Part shown: positions 53,946-64,000 of the stretch, piece by piece
Numbering within the stretch: position 1 is the stretch's first letter
Layout of the letters: every line of letters starts with the position of its first letter
NCBI GenBank assembly: GCA_029876055.1
Contig: CM056877.1
Span: 3,348,001 to 3,412,000 of the forward strand
Length of the DNA stretch: 64,000 nucleotides
DNA from: Madurella fahalii
Taxonomy: Eukaryota > Ascomycota > Sordariomycetes > Sordariales
Direction of reading: 5' to 3'
Program-made: the position numbers and the translations under genes
Notes under the pieces: model-generated
The model's input: the letters and a program-made list of their open reading frames with translations, nothing else
What the model was told of the DNA's origin: nothing
Database searches by the model: none

Positions 53946-54448
53946 CGCATAGCTCGATGCTTGGATAGGTGTTTGAGAGAGAAGCACCGGCACTGGTAGA
54001 TTTCTCAACACTTGATGATGTTTAGAGAGTCATGTTGCGATGCTGCCAGGGCGTGAAGTGCTCCAGCCGCTCAGTAAAGTTTGTAGCCAGCAACACGACG
54101 ATCGATAGGTTTAGTGAATCGATAATTCAGCTCCGAGAAGTGTCAAATAATACGGCCGTCATGTTCCGTACAAATCCATGCGTAACAGACGTGTATTCGA
54201 GGAAGAGCACCAACCTGGAAGTCATACAATGGAACAAAACAAATGCTTGTGTCCGCTGCCGGCTGAGTGGGTCCGGCCGTGCCGGGAACCGGACCCGCTC
54301 AGCCATACGTGGCTCAGTCATCTGTGGCTAGAGTCCCATCAGCCCTAACCAAGGAAAACGCTTGGCCACACATTCCCAAAATTTCGCGATCCCAGACCCG
54401 CGAGAACCTGCAACTCAACCACCACGCTCCCTGTCGACGACGAAGCAG
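53946..54448. other. Intergenic with promoter of the eL37 gene
   Basis: Contains a strong hairpin at 54261-54304 (listed separately). It is otherwise unremarkable, and the 3' part must hold the eL37 promoter and 5'UTR exon. Confidence 0.45.
54261..54304. repeat. 16-bp stem, 12-nt loop hairpin
   Basis: GGCTGAGTGGGTCCGG at 54261-54276 pairs with CCGGACCCGCTCAGCC at 54289-54304 (one G-T pair). It is very GC-rich and lies upstream of eL37. Confidence 0.8.
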
Positions 54449-54524
54449 GTAGGTTCAATCGGCCTCTGCGTTTTTGCTGCGACCCGCGATACTAATTGCA
54501 TTTTTCAACAGAGCAACCGCCACA

Positions 54525-55275
54525 ATGAGTACGTCTCTATCCTTGCCCGTTGCGATCGCTAGTTATTTTCGCTGCCGATTCCCGCGCCCCCATTCCCAAC
54601 ACCGATATCGAATTTCTGATACCCCACTTCTCGAAGCATTCTGAGACGGTCATTCTTCGAGTGTGCCGGTCGCTGCTTCTCGTTGCTGGGGCGGATTTTC
54701 ACGATATCTGCAAAGCTTGGAAAGGATCAAAGTTGCGCTGACACCCACTACAGCGAAGGGTACCTCCAGCTTCGGCAAGCGGTAGGTTCAGCGCTCGCAA
54801 TGAGTTGATGTTGAAAATTAATTGCTGACTGTTATTCTCAGCCACAACAAGACTCACGGTCTCTGCAGACGCTGCGGGTAAGTCGATACGAACCCCTTTA
54901 ATCGACGGACGAGACAAAGGCGGCTCGGTTGTGTTCGAGGAGGATGGATACGGCACCGTATTTGCAAGGCAGAAATTGACGAGATATTGCTTCAATTAGC
55001 CGTCGGTCTCTCCACAACCAGAAGAAGGTCTGCGCCTCGTGCGGCTACCCGGCTGCCAAGATCCGCAAGTGTACGTTTCCAACGACAAATATCGAGAAGG
55101 GTTCAATCGCTGACATGGGCGCGACACAGACAACTGGTCCGAGAAGGCGAAGCGCAGAAAGGTCACCGGTACCGGCCGGATGCGGTACCTCAGCACGGTG
55201 TCGAGGCGGTTTAAGAACGGCTTCCGGACCGGTGTCCCCAAGGACGCGCAGGGTCCCACGGTTTCTTCTTCATAA
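54525..55275 (+). CDS. RPL37: 60S ribosomal protein eL37 (L37), 94 aa, five coding exons
   Basis: Exons 54525-54528, 54754-54781, 54842-54877, 55000-55070 and 55130-55275 total 285 bp and join exactly. The first coding exon is only ATGA. A further intron lies in the 5'UTR (54449-54511, GTAGGT...CAACAG). The protein has the conserved start MTKGTSSFGKRHNKTHGLCR, the zinc-binding CRRC and CASC pairs (Cys 19, 22, 34, 37), GYPAAKIRKYNWSEKAKRRK, TGRMRYLSTVSRRFKNGFRT and a short Ser tail. eL37 binds 25S/5.8S rRNA in the large subunit. An early, intron-dense structure is usual for fungal ribosomal-protein genes. Essential single-copy housekeeping gene, very confident. Confidence 0.97.
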
Positions 55276-55669
55276 AGGGTTGTCATGACGGGCAGGGACG
55301 TGGACGATGGGACGGATCGTTTTCGGCGAGCGGTGTAACAGGGGCTGGACACTTTTCGGACGGACCTACTCGCTTTTTGCTGCTACATCACAAATGGCAT
55401 GATTTTGCGTGGGACTAGGTTCAATGGTCTAAGCATGCAGCAAAGGTCATGAAAAACGGCGTAACGTTTGCGAACCAAAGCATTTTATTCATTCATGGTC
55501 GAATTCCATGTGATGGGCAGCGGCGGAGGGGTTTCGTCGAGGTGCAAGCAAAATCCTACGGATCCGCCCGGTTTAGGCAGACTTAAGAGGCTCCTGTGAC
55601 CGAGCAAGCAAGCAAGCAAACGGAGGAAGCAGTACGGGGCTTCGACCAACCCGGGGTATCATCTCTCTA
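55276..55669. other. 3' intergenic region between convergent genes
   Basis: Separates eL37 (plus) and ELP6 (minus). It contains a short AAGCAAGCAAGCAAAC repeat near 55605. No gene. Confidence 0.5.
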
Positions 55670-56737
55670 CTACTGGCCTCGTTCGAATACTCTAACACCA
55701 CCGTCACCCCCTACATGGTACAGATACTCGTGGTCCTTTGTGTCGAGATTGCCCCCGCCATGTGTGATTCTGATGACGCCGCTCACGTCCTTTGCGGTGC
55801 CCGTGTCAAGTAGCCTCAAGCTGAGCACCGTGTCCGCCTCGTGTGCCAGGCTCAGAGCCAACCAGGCATGGTTCTTCTCTAGCGTCGTCTCCTGCTCCTT
55901 GATAAGCGGGTCGTCAGCAGCCAGGGTAACGATGGCAGCGTGTGTTTGCTGTAGGAGATCACAGTCAGTGCATCTCATCCGTACATGCTCCCACAGACAA
56001 TGAAACGAACGTACCTCTCTCAAATCCATGAGCATATCCTTCACCGCCACGGCCGCCGCCGACGGCGAGTCCCCTTGGCCAGCATCCGAAGCAGCAGAAC
56101 CAGGAGACGAAGCCAGCACAAAATCCAACCCGTCAACCACCAGCACCACCTTCCTCCCCCTCTCCCCTCTCCCATCGGAAGAAGAACCCTTCCCCTTCTT
56201 CAGCAGCTCCGCAACCTCCACCACAACCCTCCGGATATCCCCCACGACCGTAGCAGAGCGCGCCGTTCTCAACGAGCGCTTCCACCCCGCTGCCCCTCCC
56301 CCTCCGCCTCCCACCTCAGACCCAGACCCAGATCCAGACTCAGGCCCAGGCCCAGGCCCAAGCCCCGAAGAGAACAGTGATAGCCCATCCACATACCCAA
56401 ACCGCCCCCTCCTCCCTTGGGCCTCTAGATCGACACCGCCAAGCCGGGCGAGGTTCTCCCTCCAGAATGCAAAGTCGCGGAGGAAGCTGACCAGTAGGAC
56501 AGCGACTTCCTTGTTTTGGTCCTCGTCATTTCCAGCCCCGGCTGTGACTGCTGCTGCTGCTGCTGCTTGTGATGGTGCTGCTGCTGGGGGTTTGGGCTTG
56601 AGCAATAACGACTGCAGCTGGCGGAGGACAAGCCAATTTGTCGAGGCGCCGATGACGCCCGTCACAATCACCAAGGCAGTCTCGTCCGGGATGGGGGGAA
56701 GGTAGGGCTCGAGGAGGGGTGGCGTACGGGATGTCAT
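55670..56737 (-). CDS. ELP6: Elongator complex protein 6 (Elp6), 333 aa, two exons
   Basis: Exons 56737-56015 and 55948-55670. The intron (66 bp, GTACGT...CACTGACTG...CTACAG) is a multiple of three without stops, so reading through would add 22 residues. Elp6 is one of the RecA-like ATPase-fold subunits of the Elp4-5-6 ring that binds tRNA for wobble-uridine modification. Diagnostic text: SRTPPLLEPYLPPIPDETAL, VIGASTNWLVLRQLQSLLLK, VLLVSFLRDFAFWRENLARL, KVVLVVDGLDFVLA, and the end LSLAHEADTVLSLRLLDTGT, YHVGGDGGVRVFERGQ. Two low-complexity insertions (poly-Ala and poly-Gly/Ser, residues about 52-68 and 125-150) lengthen it. It lacks a Walker A motif, as is usual for Elp6. Confidence 0.9.
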   Translation of the reverse strand: MTSRTPPLLEPYLPPIPDETALVIVTGVIGASTNWLVLRQLQSLLLKPKPPAAAPSQAAAAAAVTAGAGNDEDQNKEVAVLLVSFLRDFAFWRENLARLGGVDLEAQGRRGRFGYVDGLSLFSSGLGPGPGPESGSGSGSEVGGGGGGAAGWKRSLRTARSATVVGDIRRVVVEVAELLKKGKGSSSDGRGERGRKVVLVVDGLDFVLASSPGSAASDAGQGDSPSAAAVAVKDMLMDLREVRSFHCLWEHVRMRCTDCDLLQQTHAAIVTLAADDPLIKEQETTLEKNHAWLALSLAHEADTVLSLRLLDTGTAKDVSGVIRITHGGGNLDTKDHEYLYHVGGDGGVRVFERGQ

Positions 56738-57416
56738 TGTGAATTGAGCTACCTTGGGTAATGTAAGTACCTAGGGAGATTGTGTGTGTTTGCGCAGCTC
56801 TTTTCCCTGGTGGGGCAGCTGGTTTGCATTTTGCTACAAACCTGATGGAGGGGCAATCCAAAAAAGGGAACGGATAGGGGCACAGTGTGAGCGGCTACGA
56901 CTTGTCTCACTGATAAGGAGCCATTGAAGCAAACACCAAGCCCGGCCCCCCCCGCGAGCAAACAAAAAACTTTCTGAGCGAAGCTGAAAGACCTTTTGAT
57001 GTCTCACAAAACCTGAAGTCGACGTCTGGCATTGGCGGAGCATTGCAGATTATTCTTCGTATTCGCTAAAGAGTGACCCGCTAGAGATATGATCTATCAT
57101 ATCATGCGTCATGCCAATGCGTAACCTGTCAGTCCCATCGGATCAGCAGCCGCCCACACCCACAAGCAGCATCAAGAAAGCCTCCCTCTATAATACAAAA
57201 TATGTGCAAATATCCAACACCCCGGAATATGTATGCTCCGTAACCTCTTGCGAGGCCATGCCATGCCATGCCATGCCATGCCCGGTCATGTCATATGCAA
57301 CGAACGAACGCCAAAAGGAAGAAATCAGACCATGTAGCCATGATAACCCTAAAAGGCACAAATGATACCGCCCCGTTCCCAAGTTTCATGCATGCATACC
57401 CATGCCCACACCCCAC
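56738..57416. other. Intergenic with ELP6 promoter
   Basis: No gene. It contains five tandem CCATG units at 57256-57280 near the 3' end of the transporter gene. Confidence 0.5.
57256..57280. repeat. (CCATG)5 microsatellite
   Basis: Five perfect copies of a 5-bp unit in the 3' flank of the MFS gene. Confidence 0.9.
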
Positions 57417-59604
57417 CTAGAACCTCTCCATGAAGTTCTTCCGCACCGTCCACATGCGCGCGCGCTTCCCGTAGATGTACATGGGGATAGAGAAAGCTAG
57501 TAGGATCAGCTGGATGATGCCGATCCAGATGTACACGGTCCTGGGGCCGTCGTCGGTCAGCCAGCCCGTGACGAACAGGCTGAAGACGAGGCCGTGCAGC
57601 ACGTTCTTGCTGAAGTTGAGCGTCACCAGCGCCTCGCCGGCGTACTGCCTGTAGCTGTCGACGCAGAAGGTGATGCTCGTCGTAGACCCCAGGCAGCAGC
57701 CGAACGAGACGATGCCGAAAAAGGCCGTGGGGACCATCCAGTGGTTGTTGACCTCGGCCGACCAACCAAAGCCCATCAGGCCAATCACCGTCGAGATGGC
57801 GATGGGGATCGCCATGACCAGCCGGTACTCGGGCTCGTATAGCCCGCCGTTCCGCCGCGCCATCGCCTGGACAATCGCGTCCGAGACCCTGCCGGCCACC
57901 GCCGAGCCGAGGATGCCGCCGACGAACGGGCTGATGTACACGAGGCCCGTCTGCAGCGCGTTGAAGTGGTACGCGCCCTCGCGGTAGATGACTGCCACCG
58001 ACTCGGAGATGACAATGAGCCAGCCGACCGAGCATGCGTAGACTACCGAGGACCAGAGGACGGCGGGATACGAGAAGAGGATGAGAGGTCTGATGGCGAC
58101 CTTGTGCCACTTGTCCTTGGCCAGACGCCCATTGAAGGGTTTCAGCTGCTGGACGAACGAACGGGCTGGCTGTTCGCGCAGAGCAGCAGTGTAGGCTTGA
58201 GGTCCGACCGTCCTGATGGATTGCGACTCGCTATCCACATCGTTGAAACGGTTCGGGCTTGGGTAAGCCGACGGCCTTTCGGGCGCGGTTAGCTTAACCT
58301 GAGGAGGAAGCTGTAGGCTTGGTGATTGCTGAGGCTCCTGGGACGTTGCAGGGACCCCCTGGTTGCTGATTTCCTTTCCAATATCGACGGATGGCTCATC
58401 AGGGGTTCTACCATCAGCCGAGTGGCTAGTCGAGTGGCTCCCGCCAGTTGTGTCGCTTGCCGTGTCTACCTGCTTGACAGCGTCCGAGTCGGCATTCTGA
58501 GCAAATCCGACACGGGGAGTCCTTGGCGTGGCGACCGCTTGTGCTGTTGCGGCCTCGGCCGCGACCTCGATTGATGGGCGGGCGGTCGAAGGTCGCGCCG
58601 CCTGCAGAACCTCGTGTCGGGACGAGAACCGCCGGAAGAACCCCGGCCTGTTCTTCCGCGAGCGCGGAACAGGAGCTCGATCCCAAAACGTCTCTGGCAC
58701 GAAGAAAAATAAGAGGACGCCGCAAAAGGCAACAACGAAGGTGACGACCCTGCACGGATCGTGTTAGTAACAGTTGGACAGGGCATTGGGGCAACCGCGG
58801 CATACCAAAACACCCAGCGCCATCCCAGATTCTGAATGATGACGGCGCTGACGAGGGGGACAAGATTCTTGCCGCCGAGCAGCAAAAGGGTGTAAATGCC
58901 GATGCGGAAAGCACGCTCGTGAAGGAAGAAGATCTCGGCAATGGTAGCCGAGGGCAGACACTCGACCGGGCTGACTGCGATTCCCTGGAAGATGCGCGCC
59001 AAAATCAGAGAGGTGAAGTTGGGCGAGGCAGCACACCAGATCGAGGTTGCCATGAACAGAACGGCACCAAAGAGGTAAACCGGTCTCTTTCCCCACAAGA
59101 TGGCCGTGGGCGAGAAGATGATGGACCCCAGGCCCATGCCCATCATGTAGAGGCCGGTCGTAAGCGAGACGCTGTGGACATCGACGCCGTATTCTTCAGC
59201 GACGTCCGTGAAGCCCGCGGCGAGGAGAGGGGTTGTGCCCCCGCCGACCATGCAGATTAGTCCTAGGGACAACAATGCCAAATCTCTCCGCCATGCCGGC
59301 CAATTGAGCGGGTCATTCGCCGAATCATCCGGCTGAGGGTCCAAGATGATCTTGCCATTGCTCGTCATCTTTTTCGGCTCAACGGGCTGCTCCGATATCT
59401 GCCGGTGTATGCCCGTGGGGATGGATGAGTGCGAAGTCCTTGCTGGGGCGTTCCGCAGTCCCAGGGGCTCATTGTGGTCAGAGGCCAACAGCAGTACCGA
59501 GCCTGTCTCTCGAGTTAGGCGGTGGTGGTCCGGACTGGTCAATGGTTGCACACCCGGAGCGTACCTGGGACTTCAATGGTTTCCTTGTCTTCAAGGATGC
59601 CCAT
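57417..59604 (-). CDS. MFS transporter with long central cytoplasmic loop, 689 aa, three exons
   Basis: Exons 59604-59565, 59502-58806 and 58749-57417 join in phase (introns 62 and 56 bp; the second has TTACTAACAC as branch). The short first exon gives MGILEDKETIEVPG, a start common in this family. DDSANDPLNWPAWRRDLALL precedes six N-terminal helices including the MFS motif A-like region (IIFSPTAILWGKRPVYLFGA) and ARIFQGIAVSPVECLPSATI. The loop from PETFWDRAPVPR to about residue 430 is long and Ser/Pro/Gln-rich (probably phosphorylated). Six more helices follow, and the C-terminus is RMWTVRKNFMERF. It belongs to the drug:H+ antiporter-like MFS branch. The substrate cannot be told from sequence. 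Plasma-membrane location is inferred. Confidence 0.88.
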
Positions 59605-61095
59605 CGTCCATTTAGAGTGACGGGTCTTCTCGGGAACATCTCGGTTGCCAGCCGACGCCCTGCCAAAAAGAGATCGCCATGTCCGCCGCTGTGGCGGGTC
59701 GCCCTTGTCTAGAACCATGGCCTCGGGAGAAAGGTTGTGGCCCGAGAGTTGACTGAAAATGCGCAGACGGAGTGGAAATGAAGGAATATATAAGATGTGC
59801 CCGGCACAGTTGGGACGGCGTCTGTCGGCACAATGTCAATCGGGAATGTGGTAGTTTTGCTGATAGAGCTAAAAACAGGCGGTCGATGGATCGGCCGTGC
59901 CACCAACTGCGACAGCTGCACACCGAGTGAGGCGAATCCAAGAAACTCCAAAACTCGTGCCGCTCTAGGCACTAGTGCCTATTCCTGCGGGGAGTTGGTT
60001 TCCGACTTCCTTCTAACACGGGCTCGGGAGGCTGCAGAGATGGAGCAACAGCGCAAACAGAACTAAAGGAGGAGGGGAGGAGGCAAAGTTCGAGATATAA
60101 GTGTATCTCTAGCACGTCTCACACCACATGCGTGGGGTCGGTTGTGGACGACGGAGATCCATCTTTCAAGGATATGTCTGCCAAGATGAGGCCAAGACGA
60201 GGCCAAGAAGCCTCTGGAGTTAAAGCGTCTGGCAATCAGTCATGGGAACGGCGCCGGTCAGCTGCTATTCTGGGGCTCGACATCGGAGTATGGGGGGGTT
60301 GGAGCCTTGGAGGGGATAGACTCCATGCAGCCAGCGACACAACTAGCGAACCACGGCGAACCCGTCATGATCTTGGAGGTAATAGAAATCAGGGAAGGTG
60401 GCACTAGAATGACCGCGAATCATCAGATGGCTGCAAGTTGCAGTTGGCCAGTGTCAGAGGCAACCATTGCAAACGGACAGGATCTTCTGAACAAAGGAGC
60501 GACAGCTCATGACCGACCCGTGACTGCGTGAGCGAGGATAGCCCCATATCCAGAAACCTGTCCGGTCCCCCATTGTCCCCCCGCGTTTGCCACGGCCCAG
60601 GGGGCCCTGATCGTTTGGTCAAGGCCTGCGCGGGGATCTGCTTACGGCACTTCCATGGCGTCGCGCTAAAGCCCCACCGCCGCTTAGGGTGACCCTCGCC
60701 CTGCATCTGATGTCGGCGAGGGGCAGGGCCAGGATAGCTCAAGGGGTGTGGGAGGCCATCGGCCCGGCTTGCGCATCCGGGTTTCTGTTGGATGTCGACA
60801 TTTTGGTTGAAGGGCCCCCGCATGCAGAATGACGCACCCAAGGGCACATGCCACACTTGGAGCGGTGTCGCGAGAAACATCCGCTGGAGCTGTCTTGTTC
60901 ACTTGGTGTGGGCTAGCGCACTAACTGCGACCGCACACGAGTTGCCAAGTCACTTGTTAGCTATTTATTGAACCTGCGTACATCCCTCCCTTGAAGCTTG
61001 TTTTGCCGAGTGAACCGAGAAATGCACACCCGAGGCTGCTGGACAATTAATTAGTGTACGGGGTGCTGCGGGCGCTCTGGCCAAGCATTTTTTTT

Positions 61096-61126
<31 letters not shown>

Positions 61127-61297
61127 GGGGTTCTGCAATCACCAACGCAATTGAGCAAGCTGTGAGTTCATGATGATCGGTAAGAAGCTTCGAGCTGGAG
61201 TTTGAAACACAAAATAAATTTTCGTTTTCCAACACAACCACATCCCGTTAGGCTTGCTTTGCAGAACCACAAGCCGCGCTAATCTTACTCCTTCCTA
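59605..61297. other. Intergenic, no supported gene
   Basis: Promoter of the MFS gene and 1.6 kb of non-coding DNA. Open frames at 60132-60880 on both strands have no motif. It contains a T18-G25 run (61088-61130). Confidence 0.45.
61088..61130. repeat. T18-G25 homopolymer run
   Basis: Adjacent T and G homopolymers. The true length is uncertain because such runs are error-prone in sequencing and assembly. Confidence 0.8.
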
Positions 61298-61991
61298 ATG
61301 CTCTTCTTCTCCGTTCGGCCGGCGCGTCAAGCTGCCGAGCGTCTTCTCCCATCGGCCAAGCGCGCCGTCACTTCTCATTGCTCGCAGCCGGCGTCACGCC
61401 TGCAGTTCTCAACCTCGCATCGAGTGGGGAATCGGAACCAGGTTTACACTTCGTAAGTCCCACTCCACGTACATTATCATGCCCGTGCCCAGTCCGCAGA
61501 TTTCGGGGCTGCAGAACTGCAAAACTGACGTACATGGGGTCTCACTCCACCGCAGCGTCCGCAATCTCGACCAATTCCACACGTACCAGCTCCTCTCGTC
61601 CTCCGCACGAACACCGCTTCTGACCCTGTGGACCACCTCCTGGTGCTCGACATGCCGGGTCGTGGCGCCCCTCATGCAGGAGCTTGTCGAGTCTGGGGTT
61701 GGCGAGGCCGAGGGCGGTGTGGGCTACTGTACCGTTGAATACGACGCGCCAGATGTCATGTCGGCTGGCTTAGGCCTCACCTACATGATAAACTCGGTTC
61801 CGACGCTGCTCAGTTTTGACGCGGGCGAGGCACAGGTCCAAACCAAGGTCACGGACGGCAGGCAGCTGGCCGACCGCAAGTTCCTTGAGGAATGGATCAG
61901 GACTGAAGCTCGGCGGCACGGGAATCGCGGGGCTGGGGGACCAGGTATCGGTTCGAATCTCCTTGGCAACCTCTGGGGCAAGTCGAGCTGA
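61298..61991 (+). CDS. Mitochondrial thioredoxin-like protein, 196 aa, two exons
   Basis: Exons 61298-61452 and 61556-61991 with a 103-bp intron (GTAAGT...CGCAG), joined at VYTS-VRNL. The N-terminus is rich in Arg, Ser and Ala with no acidic residue for about 18 positions (MLFFSVRPARQAAERLL), fitting a mitochondrial presequence. The thioredoxin fold follows: LLTLWTTSWCSTCRVVAPLM with a WCSTC active site (classical WCGPC changed to Ser-Thr), an AEGGVGYCTVEYD strand, and the cis-Pro loop INSVPTLLSF. The C-terminus is Gly-rich. A redox role (disulfide reduction or sensing) is expected. The altered dipeptide should shift its redox potential. Confidence 0.8.
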
Positions 61992-63495
61992 TATTGCCCG
62001 TGCGGTGCATTGATTCTGTGGCGGTAAACAGCGTGGCTGGTGCAAGGTAAGGGCGCGCTATTCCCGCTGGGGATTTCCTCTGGTGTGTGCGCCACAGCTA
62101 ACATGTCGCCAGCTCTCATTAAGAGTTCAGGGTTATCACAGCTGAGCCCATATGGCCTGCCGGCATCCGCCAGTACGGCCCGCCGAATTCATCAACTCCC
62201 GCTAGACCAGCCAGAAAAGCGGAGTGTATCGCGGTCCAGATGATTGCACCACTCACCCGCCCAGGGGCGTCGCGACTCTTTCTGGGAACGTCCATTTCGG
62301 CTGCAGGAAGCCTTTCACTGGGCTGTGGCCCATACAAGGTACCCTATCCTACACCGTTCTACCTAGCTAGGTATTGTACCATAAGAAATGAAGAGCACTT
62401 GTCTCTCTGCCCTCATCATTCTATTTTCATCTTCATCTCTGCCTTCAGGGTTAGGGTTTCATCTGGCAGCTCGCGCAGGCGACTTGTAGGGTGAGATGCT
62501 TCTTACTCTCGTGAGGGCCAGCGTTCCTGCGTGGCCGAGGTACCCGACGTCGCAGAAAAACAGAGATCCAACGCTTGGGTTCGAGAAACGTACCGCTTGT
62601 GCCATGTTGGCTGAATATTGTGTGAGTCAAAGAGGTATATAGAACAGATGAAACAAAGGACCCAAACACCTACTCCTCAGAGGAATAGGCTAACGAGACG
62701 TCATGGGTGTCACAATCCTCAAGTTGTGTCAGTACCCTAAATCCCGGGTTGTCCCCACGTCCTAGAATCATCGAGAAACTCGGGCTATGGCCGGGATACT
62801 GAGCATATCCACGCCGTGGGCCTCAACCTATTAGGGCGAATAAGCAAGGTGACGTTGGATTGCTCGGCCCGGCGGGGAGACGGTCCTTGTATTGTCGAGT
62901 GTGAACCAACGGTCCCTGCTAGCATATGACCGATAGGGGAGACGAGGACGCTCGATAATTTTCGACGAACGCGCGAATGGCGACCTTTTTGAGGTCTCAC
63001 GCCCAATGAGGTCATCATACCTGACGCAGGCCCGAAAACGTTAGGCGTCAGATGCGCTTCCCGGGTGGCCAGCTGCGATGCATTCAGGGTACAGTTAAAG
63101 CCGCGCCGCTGCAGTTAATATACTCTCTGCCAGACGGAGCATTTGCGCCGGGATGTTGTAACTCCTGCCGAGCACAACGCTCTCACACAGTGTGGCCTGA
63201 AGGACAAGAGCCCCAGAATTCCATCGTCAGACCATGCAGTAGTCGGTCATGAGAGGCATGTGTGTGCAACATCAAAGCGACCGCTATTACCCAGAGCGGT
63301 ATCCCCCAAACGCCGAACCATTCCCGACCCAATTCAGTCCAATCCCAGCGCAGCCTATCCCATCCCATCCCGTCCCGCCCCCTCGATCTCAAAGCCCTTT
63401 GAGTCCTATAACCCTAGCACCTGTAGATGCTACGTTGTAGTAAGAAAGAAACCGAAAGAAGGCCGCATAATATCCCATTCTTTGAACCGTCACGC
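61992..63495. other. Intergenic, no supported gene
   Basis: Contains short frames on both strands without motifs and a CCCATCC/CCAGC-type pyrimidine-rich stretch at 63340-63390 just downstream of the coiled-coil gene. Confidence 0.45.
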
Positions 63496-64000
63496 TTACA
63501 GACCCAGTATCTGCCTCAGCACCGTCTCGGAAGCTCTGTACCACCTCCCCCGCGCCTCCAACTCGTCCTCGACCCCACCCTGTTGCGCATTCTCCCTCCT
63601 CCGCTTCGCCTCCCTAGCTGCAGCCGCGCTATTCGCCTTGCGGGTCTCCAAGGCCGCCACCTCGCCCCTCAGCCGCTCCGCCTCCTTCCGCTTCCTCGGC
63701 ACCTGCCCGCCCAGCTGCTCCAGCTGCCGTTCTAGCGCCGCCAGTTCCCGCGTCTTGCCGTCCACTAACTCCAGCGTCTTCCCCAGCGGCAGATCCATCC
63801 CCGCCGCCGTCGATCCCCCATCCTCCTCCCCGGGACCGCGGCCCCGGGGCGCCTGCGCAGCCCTCAACTCCGCGACCCTCTCCTCGAGCGCGGCGATCTT
63901 GCCGGGCAGCTCGGCCAGCGCGGCCGCGTCGGCGCGCACCCGCTCGTAGCGCGCGGCGAGGTCGCGCGCGCGCGCCTCGAGCCCGGACACCATAGCCGCG
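63496..64000 (-). CDS. Coiled-coil protein, possibly kinetochore Sos7-like, 5' end outside the window
   Basis: The frame is open to the right edge, and the first visible ATG (63993) may be internal. The protein is almost entirely heptad-like helix (LAARYERVRADAAALAELPG, KIAALEERVAELRAAQ, LERQLEQLGGQVPRKRKEAE), interrupted by a Gly/Glu loop near residues 48-68. It ends VEDELEARGRWYRASETVLR QILGL; the GRWYR...L...LG ending resembles the C-terminus of fungal Sos7 (Spc7-interacting) kinetochore proteins. That identity is tentative. Ala/Arg-rich composition reflects the high GC of this exon. Confidence 0.55.
   Translation of the reverse strand, partial: AAMVSGLEARARDLAARYERVRADAAALAELPGKIAALEERVAELRAAQAPRGRGPGEEDGGSTAAGMDLPLGKTLELVDGKTRELAALERQLEQLGGQVPRKRKEAERLRGEVAALETRKANSAAAAREAKRRRENAQQGGVEDELEARGRWYRASETVLRQILGL

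Noticed and set aside
63143..63949. 268-codon plus-strand open frame
   Set aside because: Ser/Arg/Pro-rich shadow of the GC-rich coiled-coil gene on minus.
1..64000. tRNA, rRNA, CRISPR arrays and replication origins
   Set aside because: None seen by eye on either strand; tandem repeats present are microsatellites or transposon subterminal repeats.

Overview
The window looks like nuclear DNA of a filamentous ascomycete, most likely a Sordariomycete (inference). Genes carry short GT-AG introns of about 50-140 bp with CTRAC/CTAAC branch sites. The recognisable products are fungal: eL37, Elongator subunit Elp6, a long-loop MFS transporter, DUF3433 and DUF6594 membrane proteins, and an HNH_2-type nuclease. 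A 20-kb transposon block shows C-to-T / G-to-A decay of the kind left by repeat-induced point mutation (RIP). No rRNA, tRNA, CRISPR or origin was seen.

1-9 kb is a low-density accessory stretch: a frameshifted phosphotransferase (APH) pseudogene, a divergent pair (DUF3433 membrane protein on minus; secreted, probably GPI-anchored Cys-rich protein on plus), and an unidentified plus-strand pseudogene at 8.4-9.0 kb.

9-30.3 kb is a nest of transposons whose boundaries can be fixed by target-site duplications (TSDs). There are two Fot1/pogo-type DNA transposons (11134-18464, transposase on minus; 19744-30255, transposase on plus), each flanked by TA. The first was split by a complete Ty1/copia element (12525-17991, TSD GTATC). 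The second received a 215-bp solo LTR (TSD CTAGC), a 360-bp solo LTR (TSD CTACT) and a complete 8.1-kb chromodomain Ty3/gypsy element (21429-29510, TSD ATATA). The gypsy element has a Tf1-like self-priming site and an intron-containing gene on its antisense strand, between pol and the 3' LTR.

30.5-44.2 kb holds the most interesting host genes: a DUF6594 membrane protein, then a tail-to-tail pair 78 bp apart, made of a caspase-fold (C14) protease and a 1266-residue TPR-CHAT protease. These are two different caspase-clan proteases side by side, with the look of a signalling or regulated-cell-death module (inference). Nearby lie an intact kinase-like gene, a decayed relative of it, a decayed DUF3435/FluG-type C-terminus and an unidentified pseudogene.

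44.9-54 kb is a graveyard with few intact genes: a second APH gene with one frameshift, an intact small Ser/Thr kinase, a gypsy integrase-tail relic, an HNH-nuclease gene with one frameshift, and the decayed C-terminal part of a valyl-tRNA synthetase gene.

54.4-64 kb is conserved housekeeping sequence: eL37 (five coding exons plus a 5'UTR intron), Elp6, an MFS transporter, a mitochondrial thioredoxin-like protein and, running off the right edge, a coiled-coil protein with a possible kinetochore (Sos7-like) tail.
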